Positions 51,873 through 60,443 of a stretch of DNA of 61,232 nucleotides are shown here, in pieces (position 1 is the stretch's first letter; the number at the start of each line of letters is the position of its first letter). Made by a program: the position numbers and the translations under genes. Under the pieces are notes generated by a model. The model had not been told where the DNA came from, did no database searches, and saw only the letters and a program-made list of their open reading frames with translations. The DNA comes from Myxococcales bacterium (GTDB lineage: Bacteria; Myxococcota_A; Polyangia; Polyangiales; Polyangiaceae), in assembly GCA_025359105.1 (NCBI GenBank), contig JANYHK010000093.1, forward strand, positions 1 to 61,232, given 5' to 3'.

Positions 51873-52151
51873 TCACTTCGTCATTCGCGCCGCGCGCAGC
51901 TTCCAGCGCTCGCGTGCCTTGTCGGCTTCCCCCTCACGGGTGCGAACGGGTGCGCGGGCGACGAGCGTAGCCATCAGCCGAGCGGTCGTCGCGGCGACGT
52001 CCCGGGTCGCCTGCTCGAAGGCGGCGCGATCGGCCTCCGATGGCTTCTGCAGCCCGCTGACCTTGCGAACGTACTGGAGCGCTGCAGCCTCGATCTCCTC
52101 GGGGGTGGTCGGTGGCGCAAAATTGTAGAGTACACGTATGTTGCGGCACAT
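51873..52151 (-). CDS. DUF2277 family protein
   Basis: 92 residues from ATG 52151. The start MCRNIRVLYNFAPPTTPEEIEAAALQYVRKVSGLQKPSEADRAAFEQA is nearly the family consensus for DUF2277 (COG5552), a small conserved protein of about 85-95 residues with no known function. The CRNI motif and RKVSG block are intact, as is the ending LMATLVARAPVRTREGEAD. Upstream in-frame starts add residues not seen in the family. Probably cytoplasmic. Confidence 0.88.
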   Translation of the reverse strand: MCRNIRVLYNFAPPTTPEEIEAAALQYVRKVSGLQKPSEADRAAFEQATRDVAATTARLMATLVARAPVRTREGEADKARERWKLRAARMTK

Positions 52152-52352
52152 GTTTCGACGGTACCGCATGTCGCCGTCGCAGAGGTCGGAGCCCCGACCC
52201 CACTTCACCGCACATCGACGTCTTGTCGGGCCGTGGCGGCCGCCGCCACACGCCAGAGAACCGCCCGTCCACGCGGGCGGGCGAGCGCGTCGTGGCGTCG
52301 TTCGGTTAGGAGCGCGCGGTCACCGGTATCGCGTTTGCATTTGAAGTTGGCC

Positions 52353-53036
52353 GTGAATCACCACGCCACAGCGCTCGCGACGGACGCCTCCGATGACGTT
52401 GACGCGGTGTACCGCCTAGACACCGTTCCGCCTCCGGCGAGCGGCGATGCCTACAGCGCACCGACCCAGATGCGGGAGCTTCCGGAGAGCATCATCGCCC
52501 TCCTGAAGACGATGAAGAGGGACGCTTCCGAGGGCGATCTCGCCGAGGCCGTGGAGCTCGCTGCCCAGCTCGTGCACGCGCCCGCGCCCAGTTCGTCGGT
52601 CCCGGCACCGACCGAGAGCGGCATCGTGCCCAGGATCTATGCCCAGTGGGAGGAGGGGGACGGCGACGAGGACCCGCCGACGCGTCTCTGCGGCGACGCC
52701 GTCGCCGACGTCCTTGCCCAGTCGCAGCGCTCTCCGCCGCGCCAGCCCACCATCCGGCCCGCGGCTCCTCCTCCCGCGGCTCCTCCTACGGCTACTGCGA
52801 GCGGCCCCGTGATGCGTGTTGCCCTCGGGGCTGCCACGGCGCTCCTCGAGCTCGACACCAAGGCGCTCCGCCCCTCACCGCTGCCGATCGTGCCGGAGGA
52901 GGAGATCGCGCCGCTCGCCCGGCCTGTGCCGAGCCCTCGCGTCGTCCTCGCGCGGAAGGTTGCCTACGGGCTCTGCCTCCTGGCATTGACCGCGGGCAGC
53001 GCGGGCGTCGCGGCGCTGCTGGCGCTGTCGCCTTGA
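52353..53036 (+). CDS. hypothetical single-pass membrane protein
   Basis: 227 residues from GTG 52353; a TTG two codons upstream is an alternative. An acidic N-terminal region contains a helical segment (MRELPESIIALLKTMKRDASEGDLAEAVELAAQL). A Pro/Ser/Ala-rich stretch with short acidic patches follows, and one C-terminal membrane helix (VAYGLCLLALTAGSAGVAALLAL) ends the protein. It is thus a tail-anchored protein with a cytoplasmic disordered body. The family is not recognised. It converges on the YbjQ operon, with 56 bases between them. Confidence 0.55.
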   Translation: MNHHATALATDASDDVDAVYRLDTVPPPASGDAYSAPTQMRELPESIIALLKTMKRDASEGDLAEAVELAAQLVHAPAPSSSVPAPTESGIVPRIYAQWEEGDGDEDPPTRLCGDAVADVLAQSQRSPPRQPTIRPAAPPPAAPPTATASGPVMRVALGAATALLELDTKALRPSPLPIVPEEEIAPLARPVPSPRVVLARKVAYGLCLLALTAGSAGVAALLALSP

Positions 53037-53092
53037 AGCCCTGAGAAGCAGTCGGATCGCACAGGCGCGGTGGGTGCGAAGCGCCCTGGCGC

Positions 53093-53878
53093 TCAGTCCT
53101 GCGCGAACAGCACCGCGCGCGCCGGCGCGTGGGTCTCGTGGTCTTCGGCGAGGATGGGCGCGACGCCGGTGCCGACGGCCACGAACTCGATGACGTGCGA
53201 GTCCCAGCCGTGGCTCCCCTCGCGCACGTCGACCGCGAGGACGCCGGCAGCCGCGCCCGCCTCGTGCGCCTCGTACTGCATCCGCGCCATCGCGAGCTCG
53301 CGCGCGTCGTAGAGGCCCTGCGTGAAGGCGGCGTGCTCCATATTCTGCTGCGCCTGGCCGAGGCTCTTCCACCACTGCCCGAGGGACAGGTGCGCGACGT
53401 GGTAGACACACACCCCGTGCGCAAGGCTCACCGGTCGGTAGCCGGCCCGCACGATCCCCCAGAAGTCGACGCCCGACAGGTCGCTGGTGAACGGCCGGCC
53501 GTAGCGATCGCGCCAGGCGGCGCCGTCCCCCTTGCGCCGGCGCACCGCGGTGCCCATCGCGACGAACTCCGCGTGATGCCCTTCGCGCTCCATCTCGATG
53601 CGCATGCCGACGACGCCGTCCGCGCCGAGGTGCGCGGCCTGATCGGTCAGGCGTTTCATCGCGAGGTGCCGCGCCGCCAGCATCATCTGCGAAACGTTGG
53701 CGAGCTCCATGTTCGTCGTCCACGGCGCGCTCGACCACCCGATGTGAAAGTAGCTCGACCCCTGTACCAGCTCGAGCGGCTCGAAGCCGACCTCCTCCAC
53801 GAGGAGCAGCTCGTCGATCGAGAGATCGCTGGTGAAGTATCCGCCAGCGGTTCCTCCGGCTGGGTCGCCGAACGTCAC
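53093..53878 (-). CDS. tandem YbjQ/UPF0145 heavy-metal-binding domain protein (third paralogue)
   Basis: 261 residues. The GTG at 53878 overlaps the previous stop (GTGA). Two YbjQ-type domains are fused. The first runs from YFTSDLSIDELLLVEEVGF through LVQGSSYFHIG, LGADGVVGMRIEM and AEFVAMGTAV. The second runs from PFTSDLSGVDFWGIVRAGYRPVSL through GVCVYHVAH, ARELAMARMQYEA and IEFVAVGTGV. E. coli YbjQ belongs to this family (Pfam heavy-metal-binding domain, YbjQ), which forms pentamers; metal binding is named for the family but poorly proven. It is the last gene of the four-gene unit. Probably cytoplasmic. Confidence 0.87.
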   Translation of the reverse strand: MTFGDPAGGTAGGYFTSDLSIDELLLVEEVGFEPLELVQGSSYFHIGWSSAPWTTNMELANVSQMMLAARHLAMKRLTDQAAHLGADGVVGMRIEMEREGHHAEFVAMGTAVRRRKGDGAAWRDRYGRPFTSDLSGVDFWGIVRAGYRPVSLAHGVCVYHVAHLSLGQWWKSLGQAQQNMEHAAFTQGLYDARELAMARMQYEAHEAGAAAGVLAVDVREGSHGWDSHVIEFVAVGTGVAPILAEDHETHAPARAVLFAQD

Positions 53879-54729
53879 TCGTTCACCGTCATGACCAGCT
53901 CCGGCACCGGCGGCGCCTCGGCCGCGTGGATGGCCAGGACGCTCGTGCCGACGCAGAAGAACTCGATGATGTGCGAGTCCCAGCCGTGGCTCGTCTCGTA
54001 CACCTCGGTGCCCACGACGCCGCCCGCGCCATCGAGCTGCGCCTCGTACTGTAGCCGCTCCATCGCCAGCTCGCGCGCGTCGTAGAGCGCCTGCGTGAAG
54101 TTCGGCATCTCCATGTTCTGGCCCACGCTCGAGAACCAGCCCCCCAGCGTCTGGTGGGCGACGTGGTAGACGCAGTTACCCATGACCAGCGACACTGGCC
54201 GGTAGCCGCTCTTCAAGAGCATCCAGAAGTCCTGGCCCGACAGATCGCTCGTGAACGGCATGCCGGACGGCGCGCGCCACGTCTGCACCTGGAACTTCTT
54301 CGCCGTCTCCGGGCGACCGTACACGGCGGTGCCGATCGCGACGAACTCGAGGAGCTGCTCGCCCCACGCGTGCCGGTTCACGCGCAGCCGCACGCCGATG
54401 ACGCCGTCGGCCCCGAGCTCGTGCGCCTCCTCTTCCATACGCGCCATCGCCAGCTCGCGCGCCTGGTAGAGCGCCTGCGTGAGGACGCCCATCTCCATGT
54501 TCTGCGTGTAGCCGGCCTGCTGGTAGCCCACGTGGTAGATCGACGAGCCCATCACGAGGCCTGCGCACTCGAAGCCCGCTTCGCGGACGAGCAGGAACTC
54601 CTTCACCGAGAGATCGCTCGTGAAGAACCGCTGGCCCTGGGCGCCGGTCGCGCGCATCCGCTGGATGCGCTCGGCGGCGTGCTGCGGGAGGGCCTGACGC
54701 TGGATCTGGGGGCGGTTGTAGTTCGCCAT
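53875..54729 (-). CDS. tandem YbjQ/UPF0145 heavy-metal-binding domain protein (second paralogue)
   Basis: 284 residues from ATG 54729, two bases after the previous stop. A basic N-terminal extension rich in Gln and Arg precedes two YbjQ domains. The first contains FFTSDLSVKEFLLVREAGF, GSSIYHVGYQQAGY, ARELAMARMEEEAHELGADGVIGV and LEFVAIGTAV. The second contains PFTSDLSGQDFWMLLKSGYRPVSLVMGNCVYHVAH and ARELAMERLQYEAQLDGAGGVVGTEV. The second domains of this and the third paralogue share Cys-x-Tyr-His, which the first domains lack. It is the closest relative of the third gene. Confidence 0.87.
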   Translation of the reverse strand: MANYNRPQIQRQALPQHAAERIQRMRATGAQGQRFFTSDLSVKEFLLVREAGFECAGLVMGSSIYHVGYQQAGYTQNMEMGVLTQALYQARELAMARMEEEAHELGADGVIGVRLRVNRHAWGEQLLEFVAIGTAVYGRPETAKKFQVQTWRAPSGMPFTSDLSGQDFWMLLKSGYRPVSLVMGNCVYHVAHQTLGGWFSSVGQNMEMPNFTQALYDARELAMERLQYEAQLDGAGGVVGTEVYETSHGWDSHIIEFFCVGTSVLAIHAAEAPPVPELVMTVNE

Positions 54730-54731
54730 GA

Positions 54732-55628
54732 TCAATAACCGTGCTTTCCGAAGCGGGCAGGGGAGTCGCGGAGATCGACGACGACGGGAGGACGTGGTGG
54801 AGACGCAGCGTCGCCGCGACGGACGACAGCGGTGCCCATCATGACCAGATCGAGCGAGAAGGCGGTATGGCTGCGGCCGCTCGACTCGTACTCGTGGTCG
54901 CGGGCGTTGCGCTGGATCTTCACGCCGACGACGCCGTTCGCGCCAAAGTGCGCGGCGAACGCGCGGAAGCGGGAGACGGCGAGATCCCGCGCCACTTGTG
55001 ACGCCTGCGTGTGGACCGGAAGCTCGCCCGAGAAATACGATCCCTCGCTCACGCAGTCGGCGTGGCGTGCGTAGAAAAAGCAGTTGCCCATCGCGATGGC
55101 GACGGGCCAGTACCCGGCGCGGTGGAGCTTGTAGAGCTCGTCGGCGGTGAGGAGCGTCAGTGCAGGCATCGGTGGCGGCGGCTGCCCGTCCAGGCGCACG
55201 GCCGTGCCGATCGCGGTGAACTCGATGAGATCCTCCCCCCACGCGTAGCCCTTGCCGAGGAAGCGCGTGTCGATGACGAGGTGCGCGCCCAGGGCCTGCG
55301 CCTCCTGCTGCATGCGCGAGAGGGCCAGCGCGCGCGCGCGTTCGTAGGCGTGCGTCAGCGCGACGAGCTCGCCGCCCGTCCATGACGTGAAGCCGCGGAA
55401 GCCGACGTGGAAGACGCTCGAGCCCATCACCTGGCTGATCGGCGAGAGGCCGGTCGCTCTGGCCACGACGGTCTCGCTCGTCGTCAGCGTGCTCGTGAAG
55501 ACCGGGCGCCCGCTCGCGCCGAGCTCGTGGATGCGCCTCTGCGCGCGGAGCGGCAGGCCGCCCTGCGCGAGCTGGTGCAGGCTGAGCGGCTCGTTTACCG
55601 GGCGATCGGGCAGGAAGGGATGGGTCAT
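54732..55628 (-). CDS. tandem YbjQ-like protein (first paralogue, most divergent)
   Basis: 298 residues. ATG 55628 overlaps the zinc-ribbon gene stop (ATGA). An N-terminal 40-residue extension (NEPLSLHQLAQGGLPLRAQRRIHELGASGRPVFTSTL) leads to a YbjQ domain with GSSVFHVGFRGFTSW, ALSRMQQEAQALGAHLVIDTRF and IEFTAIGTAV. The second, more divergent domain has MGNCFFYARHADCVSEGSYFSGEL, FGANGVVGVKIQRNARDHEYES and LDLVMMGTAV. Extra cysteine and histidine (FYARHADC) could add metal ligands. It has lost the FTSDLS motif of domain 2. No signal peptide. Second gene of the unit. Confidence 0.82.
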   Translation of the reverse strand: MTHPFLPDRPVNEPLSLHQLAQGGLPLRAQRRIHELGASGRPVFTSTLTTSETVVARATGLSPISQVMGSSVFHVGFRGFTSWTGGELVALTHAYERARALALSRMQQEAQALGAHLVIDTRFLGKGYAWGEDLIEFTAIGTAVRLDGQPPPPMPALTLLTADELYKLHRAGYWPVAIAMGNCFFYARHADCVSEGSYFSGELPVHTQASQVARDLAVSRFRAFAAHFGANGVVGVKIQRNARDHEYESSGRSHTAFSLDLVMMGTAVVRRGDAASPPRPPVVVDLRDSPARFGKHGY

Positions 55629-56110
55629 TCGCGGCTCCCGCCTGTCGCGCCACCGCCGCCACCGAGCTGGCCCAGCACCCACGCCGCGCGCGCGTTCGTG
55701 TTCGCGTGCGCAGCGAGCGCGTCCGTCAGCATCTGGACCCACACGTCGAGCGCGACCGCGCGCGTGCGCAGGGCGATGCCGCGAACGACCTTTTTGTGGT
55801 GGGCCTGCGCGTGGTTCCCTTCGCGCCGCACCATGAACACGTCGGGTTCGAGGCTCACCTCGATGCCGATCACGTAGGTGCCGTTCGCCTCGATGCGCGT
55901 GTGCTCGGAGAACCCCTGGTACAACGTCTGCGCCAGGCGCCCGAGGAACGCGTCGACGTTCGCGAGATCGAGCGCCATGCCCGCGGCGAGCTGATCGCCG
56001 GAGATCGCGACCTGGATTTGCGTCTTGCAAAAGGGACACGCGTGCACGCGGCCGTCCCATTGCGGCACCATCATCGCGCCGCAGTGGGTGCATGGCACGG
56101 GTCGAGACAT
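55625..56110 (-). CDS. zinc-ribbon protein heading the YbjQ unit
   Basis: 161 residues. MSRPVPCTHCGAMMVPQWDGRVHACPFCKTQIQVAI carries CTHC and CPFC, a four-cysteine zinc ribbon. The rest is a folded region containing DLANVDAFLGRLAQTLYQGFSEHTRIEANGTYVIGIEVSLEPDVFMVRREG and a helix rich in Ala (AVALDVWVQMLTDALAAHANTNARAAW). The Gly-rich tail ends at the overlap with the next gene. The family is not recognised. Because it is translationally coupled to three YbjQ paralogues, it is probably a cytoplasmic partner that forms a complex with them (inference). Confidence 0.75.
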   Translation of the reverse strand: MSRPVPCTHCGAMMVPQWDGRVHACPFCKTQIQVAISGDQLAAGMALDLANVDAFLGRLAQTLYQGFSEHTRIEANGTYVIGIEVSLEPDVFMVRREGNHAQAHHKKVVRGIALRTRAVALDVWVQMLTDALAAHANTNARAAWVLGQLGGGGGATGGSRE

Positions 56111-56124
56111 GGGCTAGGACGGTA

Positions 56125-56315
56125 TCAGCGCGCGAGGAAATCGGCGATCGCCGCGTTCACCCTGTCGGCGTGCGTGAGCGGGCCTCCGTGAGCGAGCTCA
56201 CCTCGGCAAACGCCTGTCGCCGCGACATTCCGGTGCTGTGCACCGCGACGACGGGCGGGCCGGCCCCCGCCATGGTCACGTCGATCTCGAATCCATCCGC
56301 CTGCACGAGCGTCAT
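56125..56315 (-). pseudogene. alpha/beta hydrolase with large internal deletion and frameshift
   Basis: From ATG 56315 the frame gives MTLVQADGFEIDVTMAGAGPPVVAVHSTGMSRRQAF, the first strands and oxyanion region of an alpha/beta hydrolase. The frame then ends early. In the frame ending at 56125 the translation gives ELAHGGPLTHADRVNAAIADFLAR, the normal last turn (catalytic His) and final helix of the same fold. About 200 residues between them, including the nucleophile elbow, are gone. This looks like a gene joined by deletion, not a functional small protein. It lies between the zinc-ribbon gene start and the FAD oxidoreductase start. Confidence 0.65.
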
Positions 56316-56376
56316 AGGCTTTGGTGTATCCTGACATCCCGGAGCCGCACCGGCTTCGGGGGCACAGGCAGGACCG

Positions 56377-57891
56377 ATGCAGCACGTCGTCGTGGTGGGT
56401 GGAGGTCTCGCCGGGCTCGTCTCGGCGCGCGCGATCTCCAAGACCGGGCGACGCGTCACGTTGCTCGAGAAAAGTGCGCGCATCGGCGGCAAGGCCGGCG
56501 CCGATCTGCACGGGGAGCGCCTCGTCGAGCATGGCTACCACGTCTTTCCGACCTGGTACCCGAACGTGCGCCGCATCCTCCGCGAGATCGACGTCACCCT
56601 CGTCGACTTCGATCGCTACCACTACCTCCTGCCCGGCGCCTTCCCGGAGAAGGTCACCGTCCGCGGCCCCAGCAGCCTCGGCGCCGTCGCCCACAACCTC
56701 ATGCACGGCCTTTTGCCGTGGTACCAGACGGTCCTCTTCTACAACTTCACGCTCGATCTGGTCTCGCAGGGCCTGTCGAACAAGCGCTTGCTCGATCGCG
56801 TCAGCGAGATCGGTCTCATGCGCCAGGCCTGGTACGTCACCGAGGCCGTCGCCGAGATGAACCAGGAGAACCTCCTCAAGGCGAGCGCCATCCCCGCGTA
56901 CGAGATGAGCGCGATGACCGCGAAGCGCATCGGCAGCTACTGGATGAAGCAGGCGTCGCCGTTCTTGAGCGTCCTGCCGGGCGACCTGCAATCCACGTTC
57001 ATCGAGCCGCTCGGCAAGACGGTGAAGGACGCGGGCGTCGACGTTCGACTCGGCACCACGGTGTCGGGCCTCGACGTGGTGGACGGGCGCGTGGCTGCGG
57101 TGAAGACGGCGGGCGAGCGCATCGTCGCCGACGCGTTCGTGCTGGCCGTCCCCTTCGAGGTGGCGCGGACGTGGATCGACGACTCGCTCTTCGCCCTGGA
57201 TCCGTCGCTCGGCAACATGAACCTGCTCGAAGCGCAGCCGATGTGCTCGCTCCACGTACGCACGAACAAGCGCGTGGCGGGGATCCCGCGCGAGCACGTC
57301 TTTTTTCATGGCGGCGCGTTCGGTCTCTCGTTCATCGACGTCGCGCCGCTCTGGAGCGGCTGGGAGGGCTCCGAGCTGAGCTTCATCGCGAGCAACTTCG
57401 CGCCGCTCCGCGGGCTGTCGGAAGAAGGCGCGACGCGGGCGCTGCTCGGGGAGATCTTCGATTACCTCCCGATCAAGGATCAGGACATCCGTGACGTGGT
57501 CCTCAACACGAACGTGAAGACGCCGCTCTTCATCAACACGATCGGCGCGTGGCCCAACCGGCCGACGGCGCGCACGCGCGCGAAGAACCTCTACGTTGCC
57601 GGTGATTTTGCCAGAAATCGGATCGACCTGGCGTGCATGGAGGGGGCCGTGCAGTCGTCGCTCCTCGCCGCCCGGGCGTTGCTCGAGGACGCCGGCGTGA
57701 AGGACGGGCTCCCGGAGCCGCTCCAGCCGCCGGTGCCTTCGCGGGCGTTGCTCCTCGCCCTTCGCGCCGGGCTCGCTCCTGCCGTGCTCGCGGCGTATGC
57801 GACGGCGCGCGTGGCCGAGGCGATCTCTCCCAAGGTCTCGCCACGTTCGGCGTCCCACCGGCGGCAGCGCGGCAAGGCAGGGGCGCGATGA
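56377..57891 (+). CDS. FAD-dependent oxidoreductase, phytoene-desaturase/HpnE-like
   Basis: 504 residues. MQHVVVVGGGLAGLVSARAISKTGRRVTLLEKSARIGGKAG is the FAD-binding motif of the amine-oxidase/phytoene-desaturase superfamily. GYHVFPTWYPNVRRIL, the middle helical lid and the C-terminal NLYVAGDFARNRIDLACMEGAVQSSLLAARALL (FAD signature) complete it. Its length and C-terminal hydrophobic stretch (LLLALRAGLAPAVLAAYATARV) suggest a membrane-associated enzyme such as a carotenoid desaturase or hydroxysqualene dehydroxylase. No carotenoid or hopanoid gene is adjacent. Its stop overlaps the histidine-kinase start (ATGA). Confidence 0.85.
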   Translation: MQHVVVVGGGLAGLVSARAISKTGRRVTLLEKSARIGGKAGADLHGERLVEHGYHVFPTWYPNVRRILREIDVTLVDFDRYHYLLPGAFPEKVTVRGPSSLGAVAHNLMHGLLPWYQTVLFYNFTLDLVSQGLSNKRLLDRVSEIGLMRQAWYVTEAVAEMNQENLLKASAIPAYEMSAMTAKRIGSYWMKQASPFLSVLPGDLQSTFIEPLGKTVKDAGVDVRLGTTVSGLDVVDGRVAAVKTAGERIVADAFVLAVPFEVARTWIDDSLFALDPSLGNMNLLEAQPMCSLHVRTNKRVAGIPREHVFFHGGAFGLSFIDVAPLWSGWEGSELSFIASNFAPLRGLSEEGATRALLGEIFDYLPIKDQDIRDVVLNTNVKTPLFINTIGAWPNRPTARTRAKNLYVAGDFARNRIDLACMEGAVQSSLLAARALLEDAGVKDGLPEPLQPPVPSRALLLALRAGLAPAVLAAYATARVAEAISPKVSPRSASHRRQRGKAGAR

Positions 57892-59564
57892 GCGACGTAA
57901 CGCGGGCCGACATCAACATGCGCCTCATCCACGCGCTCACCGACTACGCGGCGCTCAAGATAGGGAAGAACTCCGCGTTCCTCGTCACCGAGCGCGCGCT
58001 CGCGGCGAACGGCGTCGACGCGGCGACGAGCGGAGACGCCCACGCGTGGGTCTCCCTCGACGCCTTCCGCGCGGTCGCCGACGCGCTCGCGCTGGCGACC
58101 GAGAACGGCGACGACCTCATCACCCACGCCGTGACCTGGGTCGTGCCGACGCGCCGCGACCTCTCGGCGATGAGCCTGACTGCGCTGGCGACGCCGCGCA
58201 TGTTCTTCGCCAGCATCGATCATGCGCGCGAGTTCTTCGCGCGCCACTTGTCGTTCGGCGTCGTGATGGTCGGGCGCACACGCGCCAGGTTCACGCTCAA
58301 GTACCGCGAGGGCCTGCCGCGGCATGGGCACTCATGCCAGGTCGCGCGCGGCGTCCTCCACGCGGTGCCGCTCCTCTTCGACTTGCCGCCCGCCGAGATC
58401 GACGAGTCGCGCTGCTTCGCCAAAGGAGCGGACGTCTGCGAGTACACGGTCACGTGGCGAAACGAGACGCCGACGAACTGGATCGGCGGCCTCTTCGGGC
58501 TGGTCGTCCTCGCGTTGGGCATGGTCCTCGCGCCGAGCGCGTGGTGGGCGCTCGCGCCACTCTTCGGATTCCTCGTCGGTCGCGAGGTGCGCCTTGCGCG
58601 CCTGCGGCGGCTCATGACGCGGACGACGGAGGAGCAGCGGCGGGTCCTCTCCGATCATGAGCGCGAGTTCGCCCGCAGGTACGACGATTTGCGTGCATCG
58701 AACGAGCGTCTCGAGCAAGGCGTGCTCGAGCGCACGAGGGCGATCGAGCGGACGCTCCAGCAGCTCCGCGAACAGAACGCGTACCTCCGCACGACGATCC
58801 TGGACATGGAGAGGCTCCAGACGGATTTGCTCGACGTGGGCGAGAACAAGCTCCTCGGCGAGGCGGTGGGCGAGCTCGTGCACGAGTTCAAGAGCCCCCT
58901 CACCATCATGAGCGGGAACCTGGACTTCATCGAGGAGGCCGTGCAGAGCGACGTCGGCGATCTCGTGGACGCTACGCGCGACATGCGCGCGGGCGTCGAG
59001 CGCATGCGCAGCGTGCTCGGGTGGTTCGTCAGCCTCTACCGCAGCACCCCGTCGCAGCTGCAGCCGCTCGACCTCGCGTCGGAGGTGTCGTCCGCGGTGA
59101 GCCCCCTGCGCCGGCGATTCGGCGCCACCCACGTCGACATCGACGTCTCACCGGCGCGCATCGCCGGGCACGAGGGGCAGTTTGGCCAGGTGGCCGTCAA
59201 CCTCGTGACCAACGCCGTGCAGGCGCTGGGGGGCAAAGGCGTCGTGCGGGTGCGCGTCTGCCAGCGTGATGGCCGCGCGCTGCTCTCGGTCGAAGACGAC
59301 GGGCCCGGCATTCCTCCCGACCTGCACGAGACGGTCTTCGAGCGCGGCTTCACCACCAAGCGGGGCGGTGAGTGGAGCGGCTCGGGCCTCGGCCTCTACA
59401 TCGCGCGTACGATCGTCGAACGCCACGCAGGGCGTATCTCGGTGCGCTCGGGGCCTACGGGGGGGGCGATCTTCGAGGTCACTCTTCCGCTGCTGGCGGA
59501 AGAACGCGACGCGGCTGGAACGCGCTCGAGCAACCCGCCGACCCCGAAGCCGACCTCGAACTAG
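57888..59564 (+). CDS. sensor histidine kinase with V4R-like N-terminal domain
   Basis: 558 residues. The first 190 residues end in SCQVARGVLHAVPLLFDLPPAEIDESRCFAKGADVCEYTVTW. The pattern ExxCxxxGxxxCxYxVxW is typical of V4R-type small-molecule-binding domains. Two membrane helices (WIGGLFGLVVLALGMVLAPSAWWALAPLFGFLVG) and a coiled coil follow. The kinase has ELVHEFKSPLTIM with phospho-acceptor His332, then NLVTNAVQALGG, VEDDGPGIPPDL and SGSGLGLYIARTIV. No response regulator is adjacent. It is translationally coupled to the FAD oxidoreductase, so it may sense a related hydrophobic metabolite (inference). Confidence 0.85.
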   Translation: MSDVTRADINMRLIHALTDYAALKIGKNSAFLVTERALAANGVDAATSGDAHAWVSLDAFRAVADALALATENGDDLITHAVTWVVPTRRDLSAMSLTALATPRMFFASIDHAREFFARHLSFGVVMVGRTRARFTLKYREGLPRHGHSCQVARGVLHAVPLLFDLPPAEIDESRCFAKGADVCEYTVTWRNETPTNWIGGLFGLVVLALGMVLAPSAWWALAPLFGFLVGREVRLARLRRLMTRTTEEQRRVLSDHEREFARRYDDLRASNERLEQGVLERTRAIERTLQQLREQNAYLRTTILDMERLQTDLLDVGENKLLGEAVGELVHEFKSPLTIMSGNLDFIEEAVQSDVGDLVDATRDMRAGVERMRSVLGWFVSLYRSTPSQLQPLDLASEVSSAVSPLRRRFGATHVDIDVSPARIAGHEGQFGQVAVNLVTNAVQALGGKGVVRVRVCQRDGRALLSVEDDGPGIPPDLHETVFERGFTTKRGGEWSGSGLGLYIARTIVERHAGRISVRSGPTGGAIFEVTLPLLAEERDAAGTRSSNPPTPKPTSN

Positions 59565-59611
59565 CCGGATTCGCGCGGCGTACTCCAACCGCGTTGCATT
59601 TGGCGGTGGAG

Positions 59612-60304
59612 ATGGCAAGGTCGCGCCCCGAGGGGCACGTGGTCGACGAAAACGGACAGCCGGTGGACGAAGCCGACGCGAGCAGCGACGCGGTGATCCT
59701 CGCCGCGAGCGCCAACCGCGCGCGCGACATGTACCGCCGCTTCCTCGAGAGCGAGTACCCCGACGCGCTCGCGATGGCGGAGGAGGTCCTCCGCGAGCGG
59801 CCCGACGACGTCATGGCGCTCGCGATCCAGACGGAGTGCCATACCGCGATCTACAAGCCCGAGACGGTGCCCGCCCCCGCGCCGAACGGCGATCCCTCTG
59901 CCGGCCCGCGAGCGCTGCGCGACGACGGCCGCTTCGACTCCGAGGCCCCCACTGGCGTCGAGATCGTTCTGCCGCCTTCCGACGCGCCCGGTGCAGCGGA
60001 GACGGCTCGCGCGCCCGTCAACGACGAGGTCACACCTGTCTACGTGACGGTCACCCGCGGAGAGCCGAGCCGCGAAATGTGCCGGCGCTTCCTCGAGAGC
60101 GATCACCCGGCCGCGCTGATCCTCGCGGAGAGCGTGCTCGAGGCGAACCCGGACGATCGCATGGCGCGCGCGATCGCCGAGCAGTGTCGTGCCGCCCTCG
60201 AGCGCCGCTCTTCCCTCCCTCCGCCGGCGCCGCCGTCGCTGAGCCCCCCCTCCGACGACGACACGCAGGTCTCCAAGAGCCCGCCCGTCCCTCCGAAAAG
60301 CTGA
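59612..60304 (+). CDS. protein with two TPR-like repeats
   Basis: 230 residues. GGTGGAG lies directly before ATG 59612; a GTG at 59606 is an alternative. Two homologous helical units, MYRRFLESEYPDALAMAEEVLRERPDDVMALAI and MCRRFLESDHPAALILAESVLEANPDDRMARAI, are separated by an 80-residue disordered Pro/Ala/Asp region. The C-terminus is Pro/Ser-rich. The repeats resemble single TPR units, so it is probably a binding protein. The family is not recognised. It follows the histidine kinase by 47 bases on the same strand. Confidence 0.6.
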   Translation: MARSRPEGHVVDENGQPVDEADASSDAVILAASANRARDMYRRFLESEYPDALAMAEEVLRERPDDVMALAIQTECHTAIYKPETVPAPAPNGDPSAGPRALRDDGRFDSEAPTGVEIVLPPSDAPGAAETARAPVNDEVTPVYVTVTRGEPSREMCRRFLESDHPAALILAESVLEANPDDRMARAIAEQCRAALERRSSLPPPAPPSLSPPSDDDTQVSKSPPVPPKS

Positions 60305-60443
60305 GGGCCGACCCGGCCTTGCACGACCGGAAATCACGCGCTACCGTTTTTCGCGCGTCACGCCCGTCCAACTCTTGGTGGCTCGGTTGGATGGCTAGCA
60401 CGGTGCCCCCCCGCTGGGCGTGAGCCATCTTCGAACCCGAGAG

